A DNA stretch of 39,162 nucleotides, from positions 1 through 39,162 of the forward strand of contig JAGVME010000137.1 of the NCBI GenBank assembly GCA_020053945.1. The letters are read 5' to 3'. The notes under the pieces were generated by a model. The model was not told where the DNA came from, ran no database searches, and worked only from the letters and a program-made list of their open reading frames with translations. Below are positions 16,412-24,494 of the stretch, piece after piece. A program made the translations under genes and the position numbers. Origin of the DNA: Gammaproteobacteria bacterium (lineage in GTDB: Bacteria; Pseudomonadota; Gammaproteobacteria; Ga0077554; Ga007554). Positions within the stretch are counted from its first letter, which is position 1. The number at the start of each line of letters is the position of its first letter.

Positions 16412-18667
16412 ATGAGTGCCGCCCCTGAGCCATCCCTGTATGCACCCGCTCTTCCCGAGGGTGGCGATGATGCCGGGAAATACCGCGGGGCTCCTGCGTT
16501 TTCGATTGATGATTTATGTGGCATGCTGGCCCATTATCTTGAGCCAGAGCAGGTTGATCTGGTGCGCCGTGCCTACGTGTTTGGCGCCGAAGCGCATCAA
16601 GGCCAGCAGCGCTTGTCCGGCGAGCCTTATATTTCCCACCCCTTGGCGGTGGCGCGCATCCTCGCTGAGATGCATCTTGACCATCACAGCATCATGGCCG
16701 CGTTGCTGCATGATGTCATTGAAGATACCGATACCATAAAAGAACATCTCGTTAAAGAGTTTGGCGATGAAGTTGCCGAACTGGTGGACGGTGTCAGCAA
16801 GCTTACCCAGATAAAATTCCAAACCAAAGCCGAAGCGCAAGCCGAAAATTTTCGTAAAATGCTAATGGCCATGACGCGGGATATCCGCGTTATCCTGGTG
16901 AAGCTGGCAGATCGCCTGCACAACATGCGCACCTTGGGACCCATGGCGCCAGACAAACGGCGCCGCATCGCGCGTGAGACGCTGGATATTTTCGTGCCGA
17001 TCGCGCATCGCCTGGGACTCAATACACTGCGCCTGGAGTTGGAAGAGCTCGGTTTTGCCGCCCTGTACCCCATGCGTTACCGGATCCTCGCCGAGGCGGT
17101 GCGTAAAGCGCGCGGTAACCGCAAAGAAGTATTGCAAAAAATCAAACTTGCCATCGAAAGCCGCCTTGCGCATGAGGGTTTAACGGGGCGCATTCTTGGC
17201 CGCGAAAAACATCTTTATAGCCTCTACCAGAAAATGCGTGCCAAGCACGTGTCTTTTTCGGAAGTGTTTGACGTCTACGCGTTCCGCATCATCGTTGACA
17301 AGGTGGACACCTGTTACCGGGTATTGGGCGTAGTCCATGGCTTATATAAGCCGGTGCCGGGCAAATTCAAGGATTATATCGCCATTTCAAAATCAAACGG
17401 TTATCAGGCAATACATACCGTGTTGTTTGGTCCGTATGGGGTTCCCATTGAAGTGCAGATCCGCACTGAAGACATGAACAAAGTCGCCGAAGCGGGCATT
17501 GCCGCGCACTGGCTATACAAGGCGGGCGACAAATCAGGGGGCGCGCATATGCGTGCCCGCGAGTGGCTGCGTGAAGTGCTGGAGATGCAAAAGAACGCCG
17601 GAAATTCCCTGGAATTTATTGAAAACGTCAAAATTGACCTGTTCCCGGATGAGGTCTATGTGTTTACCCCCAAAGGTAAAATCATGCAGTTGGTGAGAGG
17701 CGCGACAGGGGTAGACTTCGCTTACGCCGTGCATACCGACGTGGGCAATAGTTGTGTGGCGATAAAAATAGACCGGCATCTGGCGCCTTTGAGCACGGCT
17801 TTAAGCAATGGACAAACTGTAGAAGTGATTACCGCCGCAGGCGCAAAGCCTAACCCCTCATGGCTTAATTTTGTGGTGACAGGCAAGGCGCGCGCCAATA
17901 TCCGTAATTACCTGAAAAATCTTAAAAGCGAAGAGGCGATTAGTTTGGGGCGGCGCCTGCTGGATAACGCTTTGGCTGAAGCGTCATTATCCATTGCTAC
18001 ATTGCCGCAAGAGCGTGTCATGACGCTGCTTAAAGACCTTAAGGTGAAAAATGTCGAGGGCTTATACGAAGATATTGGCCTGGGTAACCGCATGGCAACC
18101 TTGGTCGCGCACCGCTTGATGCCGGTGGGTGAGATGGAAAATGAACGCGGCCTTAGCGGCATAAAAGATGTGTTGACGCGTTATGTGCCCGCTTGGTTAA
18201 AAGGGGGTGAGCGTTCCGCATCGCAGCCCTTGCTGATCAAGGGTACCGAAGGTATGGTGGTGGCGTTTGCCAAGTGTTGCCACCCTATTCCGGGCGACCA
18301 GATTTTAGGTTTTGTTTCGGCCGGGCGCGGCATCGTGATCCATTCGGAAGGATGCAAGAACGTCGCGGATTTCCGCAGCCGTCCAGAAAAATGGATTGAC
18401 GTGCAATGGGCGCAGGAAATCAGCGGCGAATTTCCGGTGGAAGTGCGGGTCGATGTAGTCAATCAGCGCGGCGCATTAGCCACGGTGGCGGCCGCCATTG
18501 CTGAAATGGGCGCAAACATAGATAATCTTCAGCTTGAAGAGCGCGATGGCAAATACAGCACCTTGACGATTGTGCTTGAAGTGCGCGACCGCGTGCACCT
18601 GGCGAAAATCATGCGACGCATCCGTTCCCTGGATATTGTCGCACGCATTAATAGAACCAAAGGATAA
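16412..18667 (+). CDS. spoT: Bifunctional (p)ppGpp synthetase/hydrolase SpoT
   Basis: This RSH enzyme makes and degrades the alarmone (p)ppGpp. The 751 residues carry an intact HD hydrolase domain ([20 protein letters not shown], then H100-D101 in [11 protein letters not shown], and [15 protein letters not shown]), a synthetase domain ([44 protein letters not shown]), a TGS domain ([20 protein letters not shown]), and a C-terminal ACT domain ([20 protein letters not shown]). The intact HD motif and SpoT-like sequence argue against RelA. About 28 residues precede the region where E. coli SpoT begins. AGGTGAG precedes the ATG. rpoZ-spoT-ridA is a standard gammaproteobacterial order, and omega and SpoT are functionally linked through ppGpp. 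Confidence 0.96.
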   Translation: MSAAPEPSLYAPALPEGGDDAGKYRGAPAFSIDDLCGMLAHYLEPEQVDLVRRAYVFGAEAHQGQQRLSGEPYISHPLAVARILAEMHLDHHSIMAALLHDVIEDTDTIKEHLVKEFGDEVAELVDGVSKLTQIKFQTKAEAQAENFRKMLMAMTRDIRVILVKLADRLHNMRTLGPMAPDKRRRIARETLDIFVPIAHRLGLNTLRLELEELGFAALYPMRYRILAEAVRKARGNRKEVLQKIKLAIESRLAHEGLTGRILGREKHLYSLYQKMRAKHVSFSEVFDVYAFRIIVDKVDTCYRVLGVVHGLYKPVPGKFKDYIAISKSNGYQAIHTVLFGPYGVPIEVQIRTEDMNKVAEAGIAAHWLYKAGDKSGGAHMRAREWLREVLEMQKNAGNSLEFIENVKIDLFPDEVYVFTPKGKIMQLVRGATGVDFAYAVHTDVGNSCVAIKIDRHLAPLSTALSNGQTVEVITAAGAKPNPSWLNFVVTGKARANIRNYLKNLKSEEAISLGRRLLDNALAEASLSIATLPQERVMTLLKDLKVKNVEGLYEDIGLGNRMATLVAHRLMPVGEMENERGLSGIKDVLTRYVPAWLKGGERSASQPLLIKGTEGMVVAFAKCCHPIPGDQILGFVSAGRGIVIHSEGCKNVADFRSRPEKWIDVQWAQEISGEFPVEVRVDVVNQRGALATVAAAIAEMGANIDNLQLEERDGKYSTLTIVLEVRDRVHLAKIMRRIRSLDIVARINRTKG

Positions 18668-18675
18668 GTGGATTT

Positions 18676-19068
18676 ATGCTGAAGAAAATTATCCATACTG
18701 ATAACGCCCCCAAAGCCATCGGCACGTATTCACAGGCCGTGAAAGTGGGTGATACGGTGTATTTGTCCGGGCAAATTCCATTGGTGCCGCACACTATGGA
18801 ATTGGTGCAGGGTGATATGTCAGCGCAGATCCGTCGCGTGTTTGATAATCTGCAGGCGGTAGCCGAAGCGGCCAGTGGTAATCTCGCTGACGTGGTCAAA
18901 CTCAATGTCTTTCTGACTGACCTGAGCCATTTTCCGCTGGTTAACCAGATCATGGCCGATTATTTTGAGGAGCCTTATCCAGCCCGCGCAGCGATTGGCG
19001 TCGCCGCATTGCCACGCGGTGCCGCCGTGGAAATGGATGCGGTGATGGTGGTGGGAGCGTCGGGTTAA
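18676..19068 (+). CDS. ridA: RidA family enamine/imine deaminase
   Basis: RidA hydrolyses reactive enamine/imine intermediates (for example 2-aminoacrylate) released by PLP enzymes. The 130-residue protein has the family landmarks [42 protein letters not shown], and [22 protein letters not shown], with the catalytic arginine at residue 104. It starts eight bases after spoT, as in many gammaproteobacteria, and overlaps the convergent hydrolase gene by four bases at the 3' end. No terminator is seen between the two. Confidence 0.95.
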   Translation: MLKKIIHTDNAPKAIGTYSQAVKVGDTVYLSGQIPLVPHTMELVQGDMSAQIRRVFDNLQAVAEAASGNLADVVKLNVFLTDLSHFPLVNQIMADYFEEPYPARAAIGVAALPRGAAVEMDAVMVVGASG

Positions 19069-19904
19069 TTACTCCCCAGGATTTTTTCCAGATACTGCAG
19101 CAGTTTTACGCGGTTGCCCTCGTAGGTAAGTGCTTCAATATGTCCACCGGGTGAAGAAATCCATAACTCCTTGGGATTCTGCGCCGCGTTAAACAGATGG
19201 TTAGCATGATGCACCGGGATGATTCCGTCCTGTTCGCTGTGAATGATTAGCAACGGAATGGGGCTGATTTTTGCGATGGCATTCACCGGGCTGAAAGTGT
19301 CGTCGATAGTCAGCCATGGTAACCATTGCAATGGCCAGGTGGGCCAGAAGCCCGCCATTTTTTCGCGGGTGATAGTGTTGTAACTGCTGAAGGCGCTGTC
19401 AGCGATGACGGCTTTAATCTGGCCGCGCAGTTGGGATTGCGCTACGGCAGAAATCGCCAGCGCGCCGCCTAAACTTTGGCCCAGCACCACAATGCGATCG
19501 GGATCAATGTCGGGTCTTGCGGTGAGCGTGCGCAGCGCCGCTTCAGCATCTGCCAGCGCGCCAGCAACGTCAGCCTGGCCTTGCGAGCGCCCATATCCCC
19601 GATAATCAAACATGAAAACATTGTAGCCTCTGCCGGGCAGCCAATACACGCTAAGAATATGTGTGCTGATGTTTTCTGCATTGCCATGCAGAAAAAGTAC
19701 CGTGCCCTTGGCTTTTCCCTGGGCTGGCAAAAACCAACCATGCAGCATTACGCCATCAGCCGATTTAAAATTCACATCCTCATATTCAAGCTCGAAACGC
19801 TCGGGGGAAAGAACATGGTTTTTTTGCGGCTGGAAGAATAGTGTGGTACATCCGCTCACGCCGATGAACATGCAGAAGCTGAGCAATATCCTGGATAAGT
19901 GCAT
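19065..19904 (-). CDS. Alpha/beta hydrolase, predicted lipoprotein
   Basis: The 279-residue protein has a lipoprotein signal peptide: a hydrophobic stretch followed by the lipobox GVSGC with the acylated cysteine at residue 19. The rest is an alpha/beta hydrolase of the BEM46/YfhR type: the oxyanion segment [20 protein letters not shown], the nucleophile elbow GQSLGG with Ser144, [10 protein letters not shown] with the catalytic aspartate, and GGHIEAL with the histidine. The substrate is unknown. It lies 25 bases downstream of the DUF4105 gene's stop, in divergent relation to nothing and convergent with ridA, so it has its own start context. Confidence 0.88.
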   Translation of the reverse strand: MHLSRILLSFCMFIGVSGCTTLFFQPQKNHVLSPERFELEYEDVNFKSADGVMLHGWFLPAQGKAKGTVLFLHGNAENISTHILSVYWLPGRGYNVFMFDYRGYGRSQGQADVAGALADAEAALRTLTARPDIDPDRIVVLGQSLGGALAISAVAQSQLRGQIKAVIADSAFSSYNTITREKMAGFWPTWPLQWLPWLTIDDTFSPVNAIAKISPIPLLIIHSEQDGIIPVHHANHLFNAAQNPKELWISSPGGHIEALTYEGNRVKLLQYLEKILGSN

Positions 19905-19929
19905 GTTTAGCTATTCCTCATGATGCGGC

Positions 19930-21981
19930 TTAAAAATAAATGTAAAGCCCCGCGCTGGCTTCCAGATATTCATGCCCCATCGATTGGATGTGGCTAACAT
20001 CAATGCCCAGCGAAACATCCTTGCTTAAAATCACGCTTTGTTTCAGGGCGATCTGGCGTAAATCAAGTTCATAGTTGCCGATGCTGTGGTGAGTATTGAT
20101 TTCTGCATGTGCTGTCCAGGCGGTATTGATCTTGAATAGCAGTCCACCGAGAAAGCCTGCAGTGGCGATACCATTGTTGCGATACTGGTTGGAGTATTCG
20201 CCGCCCACTTGTAATAAGCCATAGGCGAGGGTGCGTTGAAAGAGTGGCAATTCATAGGTCAGCCCGGGCCCGCCTTCCATAACCAGGGCGCCGTGACGCT
20301 GCCCGCCAATAGCGCGGTTTTTCCAGCCCAAGGTGGCATTCCATGAAATGTGTTTGAAAAAATCATCACGGGGTTCCAGCGAAACAATGTCAATCAAGGT
20401 AAATTTATGAACTTCCAGTGCTTGCGTATCATCATAATAACGCAGTTCTGCATTAAAAAAATCCAGCTTGGAGTTCCATGCGTAGCCGGGGCTGGGGTCT
20501 AAAAGATCATGATAGGCGGCGCGCCAGCCAAGCTGTGTGAAACTGCCGTTATTTGCAGTGCCGGCAGCCAGCGTAAAGCGTGATGTTTCATGACCCTGGT
20601 CGGGGCGCACCATAGGTTGCGGTATAAGCGGTGGGTCGCTGCGCACCTTGATTTTGCTGCGCGTCAAAAGCATGGAGCGTTCCACCGCTGTCAGGTCTGA
20701 TCCGATGGCGGCAGCGCTGCCGGTCTTTTGGTGGCGCAGGTAATCAAAAGCCAGATCTAGCACGGCGGCTTGGCGCTCGGGAGGCAAGGCGTGTAATGGC
20801 GTTTCTATGCTCGCCGTCCCTTGCCGATAGGCTTGTATGGCAAGCCGGTTTTCTTCGGCAGACAAGCCGCCACGTCGGCTTTGTATCACCCTTTTATGAG
20901 AAGGATGAAACGTAACGCTGGAGACCATGCCATATTTCTGATCGAGCAGTTTGAGGGTGTCAACCGGAATTGTCCAACCCTTAAATTCATCCGTTAAATC
21001 AATATCAGGCATTGCCACCTCAAGGAGGGAGAGCAGATGGTAAGCGCAATTTTCGGTAAAGAAGTAATAATCAAAGTAGGTAGGTATGAGCTCATAGGCG
21101 TGTTGCAGAATCATCTCGACCTGTTGTGGGTTAAGGTTCAGGCGATATTCCCATAAATCCCGGTTTTCCATTTGTACATATTCACGCAGCTTGAGATGGT
21201 ACGGCAAAACATTGAACCGTCCTTCAAATCCGCCACTGAGGCCCTTTATGGCATACATCATGGTGCTTTGACTATCCACTTGTGCGGCATAGTTAATGGT
21301 GAAGTCAAGCATGCGGGTTTCACGTACTTGGTCTTGCCTGTCGATGCGCACAAAGGTGTGCCCGAACATTGACGCGGGGCTGTTGGGGTGCGCAGAAGGA
21401 AAAATAATGGTGATTGTCTCGGGTCGCAAGGCGGCACGTAATTCCTCGAACGGCACGCAGGTGTCACTGGGCATGCGTGACACATCAAACCCCAGCTTTT
21501 GTTTGAGCCATTGATAACGGGCAATGAAGCGGCATTGCGGGGGCAGTTTAGTGGGCGCTACGGCGGCCGCAGAAAAAAAACGCGCCAGGGTTGCTTCCAT
21601 CTCCGCCTGCGGATTATTTTTGCCCGCGGCAGAATTAAAGAAATCCGCGCCATCCACCTGGCTGGTATATCCGCCCCAGAGATTTTTCTTGTAGTGCAGG
21701 AGTTTTTTCCAGGTGGGTTCATTCCATAAGGCCTGTGCACGGGCCCGTGTGATTAATTCGTGGAGGTGGCTTCCGGGAAAGCGTCCAATGTCTCTGGCGG
21801 CCTGATCATAGTGGCCAGTGGTGATCAGGGTATTCAATGCCCCACCCGAGCCGTCAGCCCCTGTGCTGGCATGTATAAGCGCGCAATAAAAAAATAACGC
21901 CATGCTGGTGATGGGATATCGAAACATCATGGTTAGCCGCGCAGCCATAGTAGGGAAGATATGGGTTGATAGGGCGAGCAT
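19930..21981 (-). CDS. DUF4105 (Lnb_N-like) envelope protein
   Basis: The 683-residue protein has an N-terminal signal segment (ITSMALFFYCALIHASTG) after a long positively charged leader, then a DUF4105-type domain at about residues 180-350 with the family motifs SMFGHTFVRID and YFFTENCAYHLLSLLEVA. The conserved histidine and cysteine of these motifs look like a hydrolase active site, but no activity is established. The C-terminal third is rich in alternating aromatic and polar residues (for example WNATLGWKNRAIG, AELRYYDD) and ends YIYF, which suggests an outer-membrane beta-barrel; this is inference. The first ATG has GGAG at seven bases, and that GGAG lies in a terminator stem. It follows two DUF3015 genes on the same strand. 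Confidence 0.82.
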   Translation of the reverse strand: MLALSTHIFPTMAARLTMMFRYPITSMALFFYCALIHASTGADGSGGALNTLITTGHYDQAARDIGRFPGSHLHELITRARAQALWNEPTWKKLLHYKKNLWGGYTSQVDGADFFNSAAGKNNPQAEMEATLARFFSAAAVAPTKLPPQCRFIARYQWLKQKLGFDVSRMPSDTCVPFEELRAALRPETITIIFPSAHPNSPASMFGHTFVRIDRQDQVRETRMLDFTINYAAQVDSQSTMMYAIKGLSGGFEGRFNVLPYHLKLREYVQMENRDLWEYRLNLNPQQVEMILQHAYELIPTYFDYYFFTENCAYHLLSLLEVAMPDIDLTDEFKGWTIPVDTLKLLDQKYGMVSSVTFHPSHKRVIQSRRGGLSAEENRLAIQAYRQGTASIETPLHALPPERQAAVLDLAFDYLRHQKTGSAAAIGSDLTAVERSMLLTRSKIKVRSDPPLIPQPMVRPDQGHETSRFTLAAGTANNGSFTQLGWRAAYHDLLDPSPGYAWNSKLDFFNAELRYYDDTQALEVHKFTLIDIVSLEPRDDFFKHISWNATLGWKNRAIGGQRHGALVMEGGPGLTYELPLFQRTLAYGLLQVGGEYSNQYRNNGIATAGFLGGLLFKINTAWTAHAEINTHHSIGNYELDLRQIALKQSVILSKDVSLGIDVSHIQSMGHEYLEASAGLYIYF

Positions 21982-22015
21982 AAAAAAACTCCGGCGGTAA
22001 TGAGTCGCCGGAGTT
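21982..22015 (-). terminator. Intrinsic terminator between DUF3015 and DUF4105 genes
   Basis: On the minus strand the sequence reads AACTCCGGCG, a nine-base loop, CGCCGGAGTT and then a run of T. The ten-base stem is perfect. It lies 26 bases after the stop of the second DUF3015 gene, so it should end that transcript. The T-run runs straight into the ATG of the DUF4105 gene, and the GGAG of the 3' arm is correctly spaced to act as that gene's ribosome site. Confidence 0.9.
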
Positions 22016-22041
22016 GTTGCCGCCTATTGGTGTACGGTTGT

Positions 22042-22533
22042 TTATTGTGTTACATACTGGGACAGGCGGACATCGCTCAGCATGGCTGTATTGAGGGTCG
22101 TCAGTACAGTCGCCGGGGTGGTTCCGGTGGTGCTGAACAATGGCTCATACTGGTCTTTAGCCAAGCTGTAAAATGCTGCTTTGTCAGCCTCGGCCACGCC
22201 AAGAATAGAGGCCAGTGCTGCCAGGTGATCACCCGTGCCCTGCGCCATTTCTACTGCCAAGGTATCCATGTTGCTAGCCACAAAGGTTTCGCCCTGTTGT
22301 TCATTTTGCACAGTTTTGGTAGTGTCGCAACCCAGAATGCCGGTGGTCATGAAGAATGTATTTGGGATCAGGATGTTGTTGAGAATGGCGGCCACCAAGT
22401 TTGAACCTAACCCGGTTTTTCCGGCCATGATTTCTTTACCAATGCCGCATCCGCCTGCTTTTTCTGTGGCGAAAGCCATGGAGGTTGAGCCCAGCGCAAA
22501 TGCACAGCATAAACCTATTGCCAATTTTTTCAT
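22042..22533 (-). CDS. DUF3015 family secreted protein, second copy
   Basis: The 163-residue protein has a typical signal peptide (MKKLAIGLCCAFALGSTSMAFA) and a mature part with the DUF3015 pattern: a GCGIGKEIMAGKTGL start with a cysteine, VAAILNN, GCDTT with a second cysteine, NEQQGETFVASNMDTLA, and AQGTGDHLAALASILGV. Two conserved cysteines suggest a disulfide in the periplasm. The track starts seven codons early; the ATG at 22533 has GGGAG with correct spacing. It is a diverged tandem copy of the next gene upstream, and a terminator follows it. Function of the family is unknown. Confidence 0.88.
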   Translation of the reverse strand: MKKLAIGLCCAFALGSTSMAFATEKAGGCGIGKEIMAGKTGLGSNLVAAILNNILIPNTFFMTTGILGCDTTKTVQNEQQGETFVASNMDTLAVEMAQGTGDHLAALASILGVAEADKAAFYSLAKDQYEPLFSTTGTTPATVLTTLNTAMLSDVRLSQYVTQ

Positions 22534-22606
22534 GTGTAATCTCCCGTTTTCCATATTTGGAACTCAAAATATTATGAGGAAAAATCCCCTGGTCTTAGTC
22601 CGCAAT

Positions 22607-23089
22607 TTAGTTGGCGTAGCTGGCGAAGTGTGAGTCAGCGCGCAAGGTGCCGGTCAACGCGGCATACATGTCATCCGCGCTGTTGCTGGTGGAAACCAGT
22701 GTGGAAGCATTATGCTGGGTCAGTGCAAAAAAGGCAGGTTGTTCATTTTGGGGAATTCCCATCAAGGCGGCAAGCGCGGCAAGGTATTCGCCTTGGCCTT
22801 GGGCAATATCTTGTGACAGGTTATCCAGGTTGGCGGTCATGAATGCTTTACGTTGATATTCATTGGTGACGACATTAGTTTCATCGCAACCCAGGCTGTT
22901 GAAGCTGATGCCAAGCCATTGGTTGGTGGTACTGCCATTAGTGGTGGCGGCAACAACGTGGGCAAACAGGCCGGTTTGTCCAGCGAAAAGCTGCTGACCC
23001 AACCCGCAGCCCGCGCCACTGTCCGCGAAGACGGCGCCTGCAGGTATAACTAATGCCAAAGCCAGAAACGATCGACGAATCTTTTGCAT
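22607..23089 (-). CDS. DUF3015 family secreted protein, first copy
   Basis: The 160-residue protein has a signal peptide ending in AVFA-DSG and a mature DUF3015 domain with GCGLGQQLFAGQTGLFAHVVAA, LGCDETNVVTNEYQRKAFMTANLDNLS, and AQGQGEYLAALAALMGI. Both cysteines of the family are present. AAGGAG lies seven bases ahead of the ATG. It precedes its paralogue by 73 bases and the pair precedes the DUF4105 gene, so the three probably form one functional locus at the cell envelope. A TATAAAAT on the minus strand at about 23131-23138 is a possible -10 box for the locus. Confidence 0.88.
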   Translation of the reverse strand: MQKIRRSFLALALVIPAGAVFADSGAGCGLGQQLFAGQTGLFAHVVAATTNGSTTNQWLGISFNSLGCDETNVVTNEYQRKAFMTANLDNLSQDIAQGQGEYLAALAALMGIPQNEQPAFFALTQHNASTLVSTSNSADDMYAALTGTLRADSHFASYAN

Positions 23090-23130
23090 TATCTTGCTCC
23101 TTAATTCTTTAGTTGAGTTTAGAACCCCAG

Positions 23131-23138
23131 ATTTTATA
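23131..23138 (-). promoter_or_regulatory. Possible -10 box of the DUF3015 locus
   Basis: On the minus strand TATAAAAT lies about 42 bases ahead of the first DUF3015 start codon. No convincing -35 was found at 16-18 bases. A 12-base palindrome AGCTATATAGCT lies about 40 bases further upstream and could be an operator. Confidence 0.3.
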
Positions 23139-23302
23139 GAGGCAACAGTGTGGCTTATGTTGCGCCCTAAGTCTTAGCTATATAGCTGCAATGAATATAT
23201 TTTGTCAAAGGTATTTTTGGCGACCCAGGATTTTTGTGGGATAAATGAGACAGCTAAAAGTACATCCGGGTGGTTCACTGTTTCTCTTATAGGCTCTACT
23301 GA

Positions 23303-23311
23303 TGATACAAT
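23303..23311 (+). promoter_or_regulatory. Extended -10 promoter of rnpB
   Basis: TGATACAAT fits the extended -10 pattern and ends seven bases before the predicted 5' end of the RNase P RNA. A clear -35 is not seen. Confidence 0.55.
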
Positions 23312-23317
23312 CACCGT

Positions 23318-23664
23318 GGAGTTGGCCAGACAGCCGCTGTTGCCGTAAGGTTAATAGAGGAAAGTCCGGGCTCCACAGGGCAGGGTGCCAGGTAACACCT
23401 GGGAGGCGTGAGCCTATGGAAAGTGCCACAGAAAATATACCGCCGATGTGCCGTGAGGCGCAGGTAAGGGTGAAATGGTGCGGTAAGAGCGCACCGCGCG
23501 GCTGGTAACAGGCGTGGCAGGGAAAACCCCACCCGGAGCAAGACCAAATAGGGGAACGATGGTGCGGCCCGCACTGTTCCCGGGTAGGTTGCTTGAGGTG
23601 TACGGTGACGTGCATCCCAGATGAATGGCTGTCCATGACAGAACCCGGCTTATCGGCCAACTCT
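23318..23664 (+). ncRNA. rnpB: RNase P RNA, bacterial class A
   Basis: This is the catalytic RNA of RNase P, which removes 5' leaders from pre-tRNAs. The ends pair as GAGTTGGCC against GGCCAACTC. Conserved blocks appear in order: GAGGAAAGTCCGGGCTCC, CAGGGTGCCAGGTAAC, ACCGCCGATG, CAGGTAAGGGTGAAA, GGTGCGGTAAGAGCGCACC, GGCTGGTAACAG, CCACCCGGAGCAAGACCAAA, and near the 3' end ACAGAACCCGGCTTATCGG. About 347 bases, class A. Boundaries are from the terminal pairing and may be off by a few bases. The ORFs of the track across this stretch are spurious. It stands directly upstream of the mraZ promoter. Confidence 0.97.
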
Positions 23665-23751
23665 TTTTATTTATGTTTTATTTTTCCTCATGATTGCTTC
23701 CGCTCTTGAGAAGTTGCCGTAAGTAACTATTACAACTCCATGATTTTTATC

Positions 23752-23775
23752 GCCCCGCAACGGGGCTTTTTTGTT
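23752..23775 (+). terminator. Intrinsic terminator downstream of rnpB
   Basis: GCCCCG, a short CAA loop, CGGGGC and then TTTTTTG form a standard rho-independent terminator about 90 bases after rnpB and about 80 bases before the mraZ promoter. It separates rnpB transcription from the dcw operon. Confidence 0.9.
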
Positions 23776-23853
23776 TTGTCTATTATATCCCCAATAATGT
23801 GCTAAGTCCCTGTCCCTACAACAGGAACACCTTACCATTTCCGATGATTTTTC

Positions 23854-23883
23854 TTGACATTTGCCCCTTTCAATACCTATAGT
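23854..23883 (+). promoter_or_regulatory. Main promoter of the dcw cluster (mraZ promoter)
   Basis: A perfect TTGACA (23854-23859) and TATAGT (23878-23883) with an 18-base spacer lie about 70 bases ahead of mraZ. The predicted start point falls at about 23890, at the edge of the GTGG repeats. Confidence 0.85.
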
Positions 23884-23890
23884 GTCGCGA

Positions 23891-23920
23891 AGTGGGTAAA
23901 AGTGGTGAAAAGTGGGGCAA
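23891..23920 (+). promoter_or_regulatory. MraZ operator: three 10-base direct repeats
   Basis: Three repeats follow in exact 10-base register: AGTGGGTAAA, AGTGGTGAAA, AGTGGGGCAA. MraZ is known to bind TGGGN-type direct repeats separated by five bases just ahead of its own gene and to repress the dcw promoter in E. coli. Here the repeats overlap the predicted transcription start, which suits repression. Confidence 0.85.
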
Positions 23921-23957
23921 GCAAGCGTCGTAGACGCTGAATAACAGGGGCGGTAGT

Positions 23958-24410
23958 GTGTTTCGTGGCGGTGCATCACTGAGCTTGGACATCAAAGGCC
24001 GCATGGCAATGCCGGCCAAGTATCGCGAGCGTCTCCAGGAAATGTGCGGCGGTCAATTGGTGGTCACGGTGGATCGTGATCATTGCCTATTGTTGTACCC
24101 GTTGCCGGAGTGGGAAGAGATTGAGCGCAAGCTGGTGAAGCTGCCAAGCCTTAACAAGCAGGCGCGTCGATTGCAGCGTTTGTTGATTGGCCATGCGACT
24201 GAATGTGACCTGGACAGTGCGGGACGGATTTTATTGTCGCCGTTGCTGAGGGATTTCGCGGGGATTGATAAGCAAGTGATGCTGATAGGCCAGGGCAATA
24301 AATTTGAGTTATGGGATGAAGCCACCTGGAACGCGCGCCGCGAGAGCTGGCTGGGCGAAGCTGAAGGTGAAGAACAGTTGGCGATGGAGTTGGAAACATT
24401 GTCGTTGTGA
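23958..24410 (+). CDS. mraZ: Transcriptional regulator MraZ
   Basis: MraZ is the AbrB-like, ring-forming repressor encoded at the head of dcw clusters. The 150-residue protein has two copies of the family repeat: [23 protein letters not shown] at the N-terminus and [23 protein letters not shown] in the second half, each with the DxxGRxxxP pattern. It begins with GTG: AGGGG lies seven bases ahead and the protein from there (MFRGG) matches the family start. Three MraZ-type operators overlap its promoter. rsmH follows after 84 bases. Confidence 0.96.
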   Translation: MFRGGASLSLDIKGRMAMPAKYRERLQEMCGGQLVVTVDRDHCLLLYPLPEWEEIERKLVKLPSLNKQARRLQRLLIGHATECDLDSAGRILLSPLLRDFAGIDKQVMLIGQGNKFELWDEATWNARRESWLGEAEGEEQLAMELETLSL

Positions 24411-24494
24411 GCGGCCTTGAAGTAATTTGATTTTTACGGCTGTTGAGTTTGGCGTCAGGAACCTGCGTCGTGTTGGCGGGTGGTGAGATTTAGC

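Noticed and set aside
23205-23660. 151-residue minus-strand ORF and smaller ORFs at 23290-23660
   Set aside because: They overlap the RNase P RNA gene, whose conserved blocks explain the sequence.
23671-23979. 102-residue minus-strand ORF
   Set aside because: It spans the rnpB terminator, the dcw promoter and the MraZ repeats; no family resemblance.
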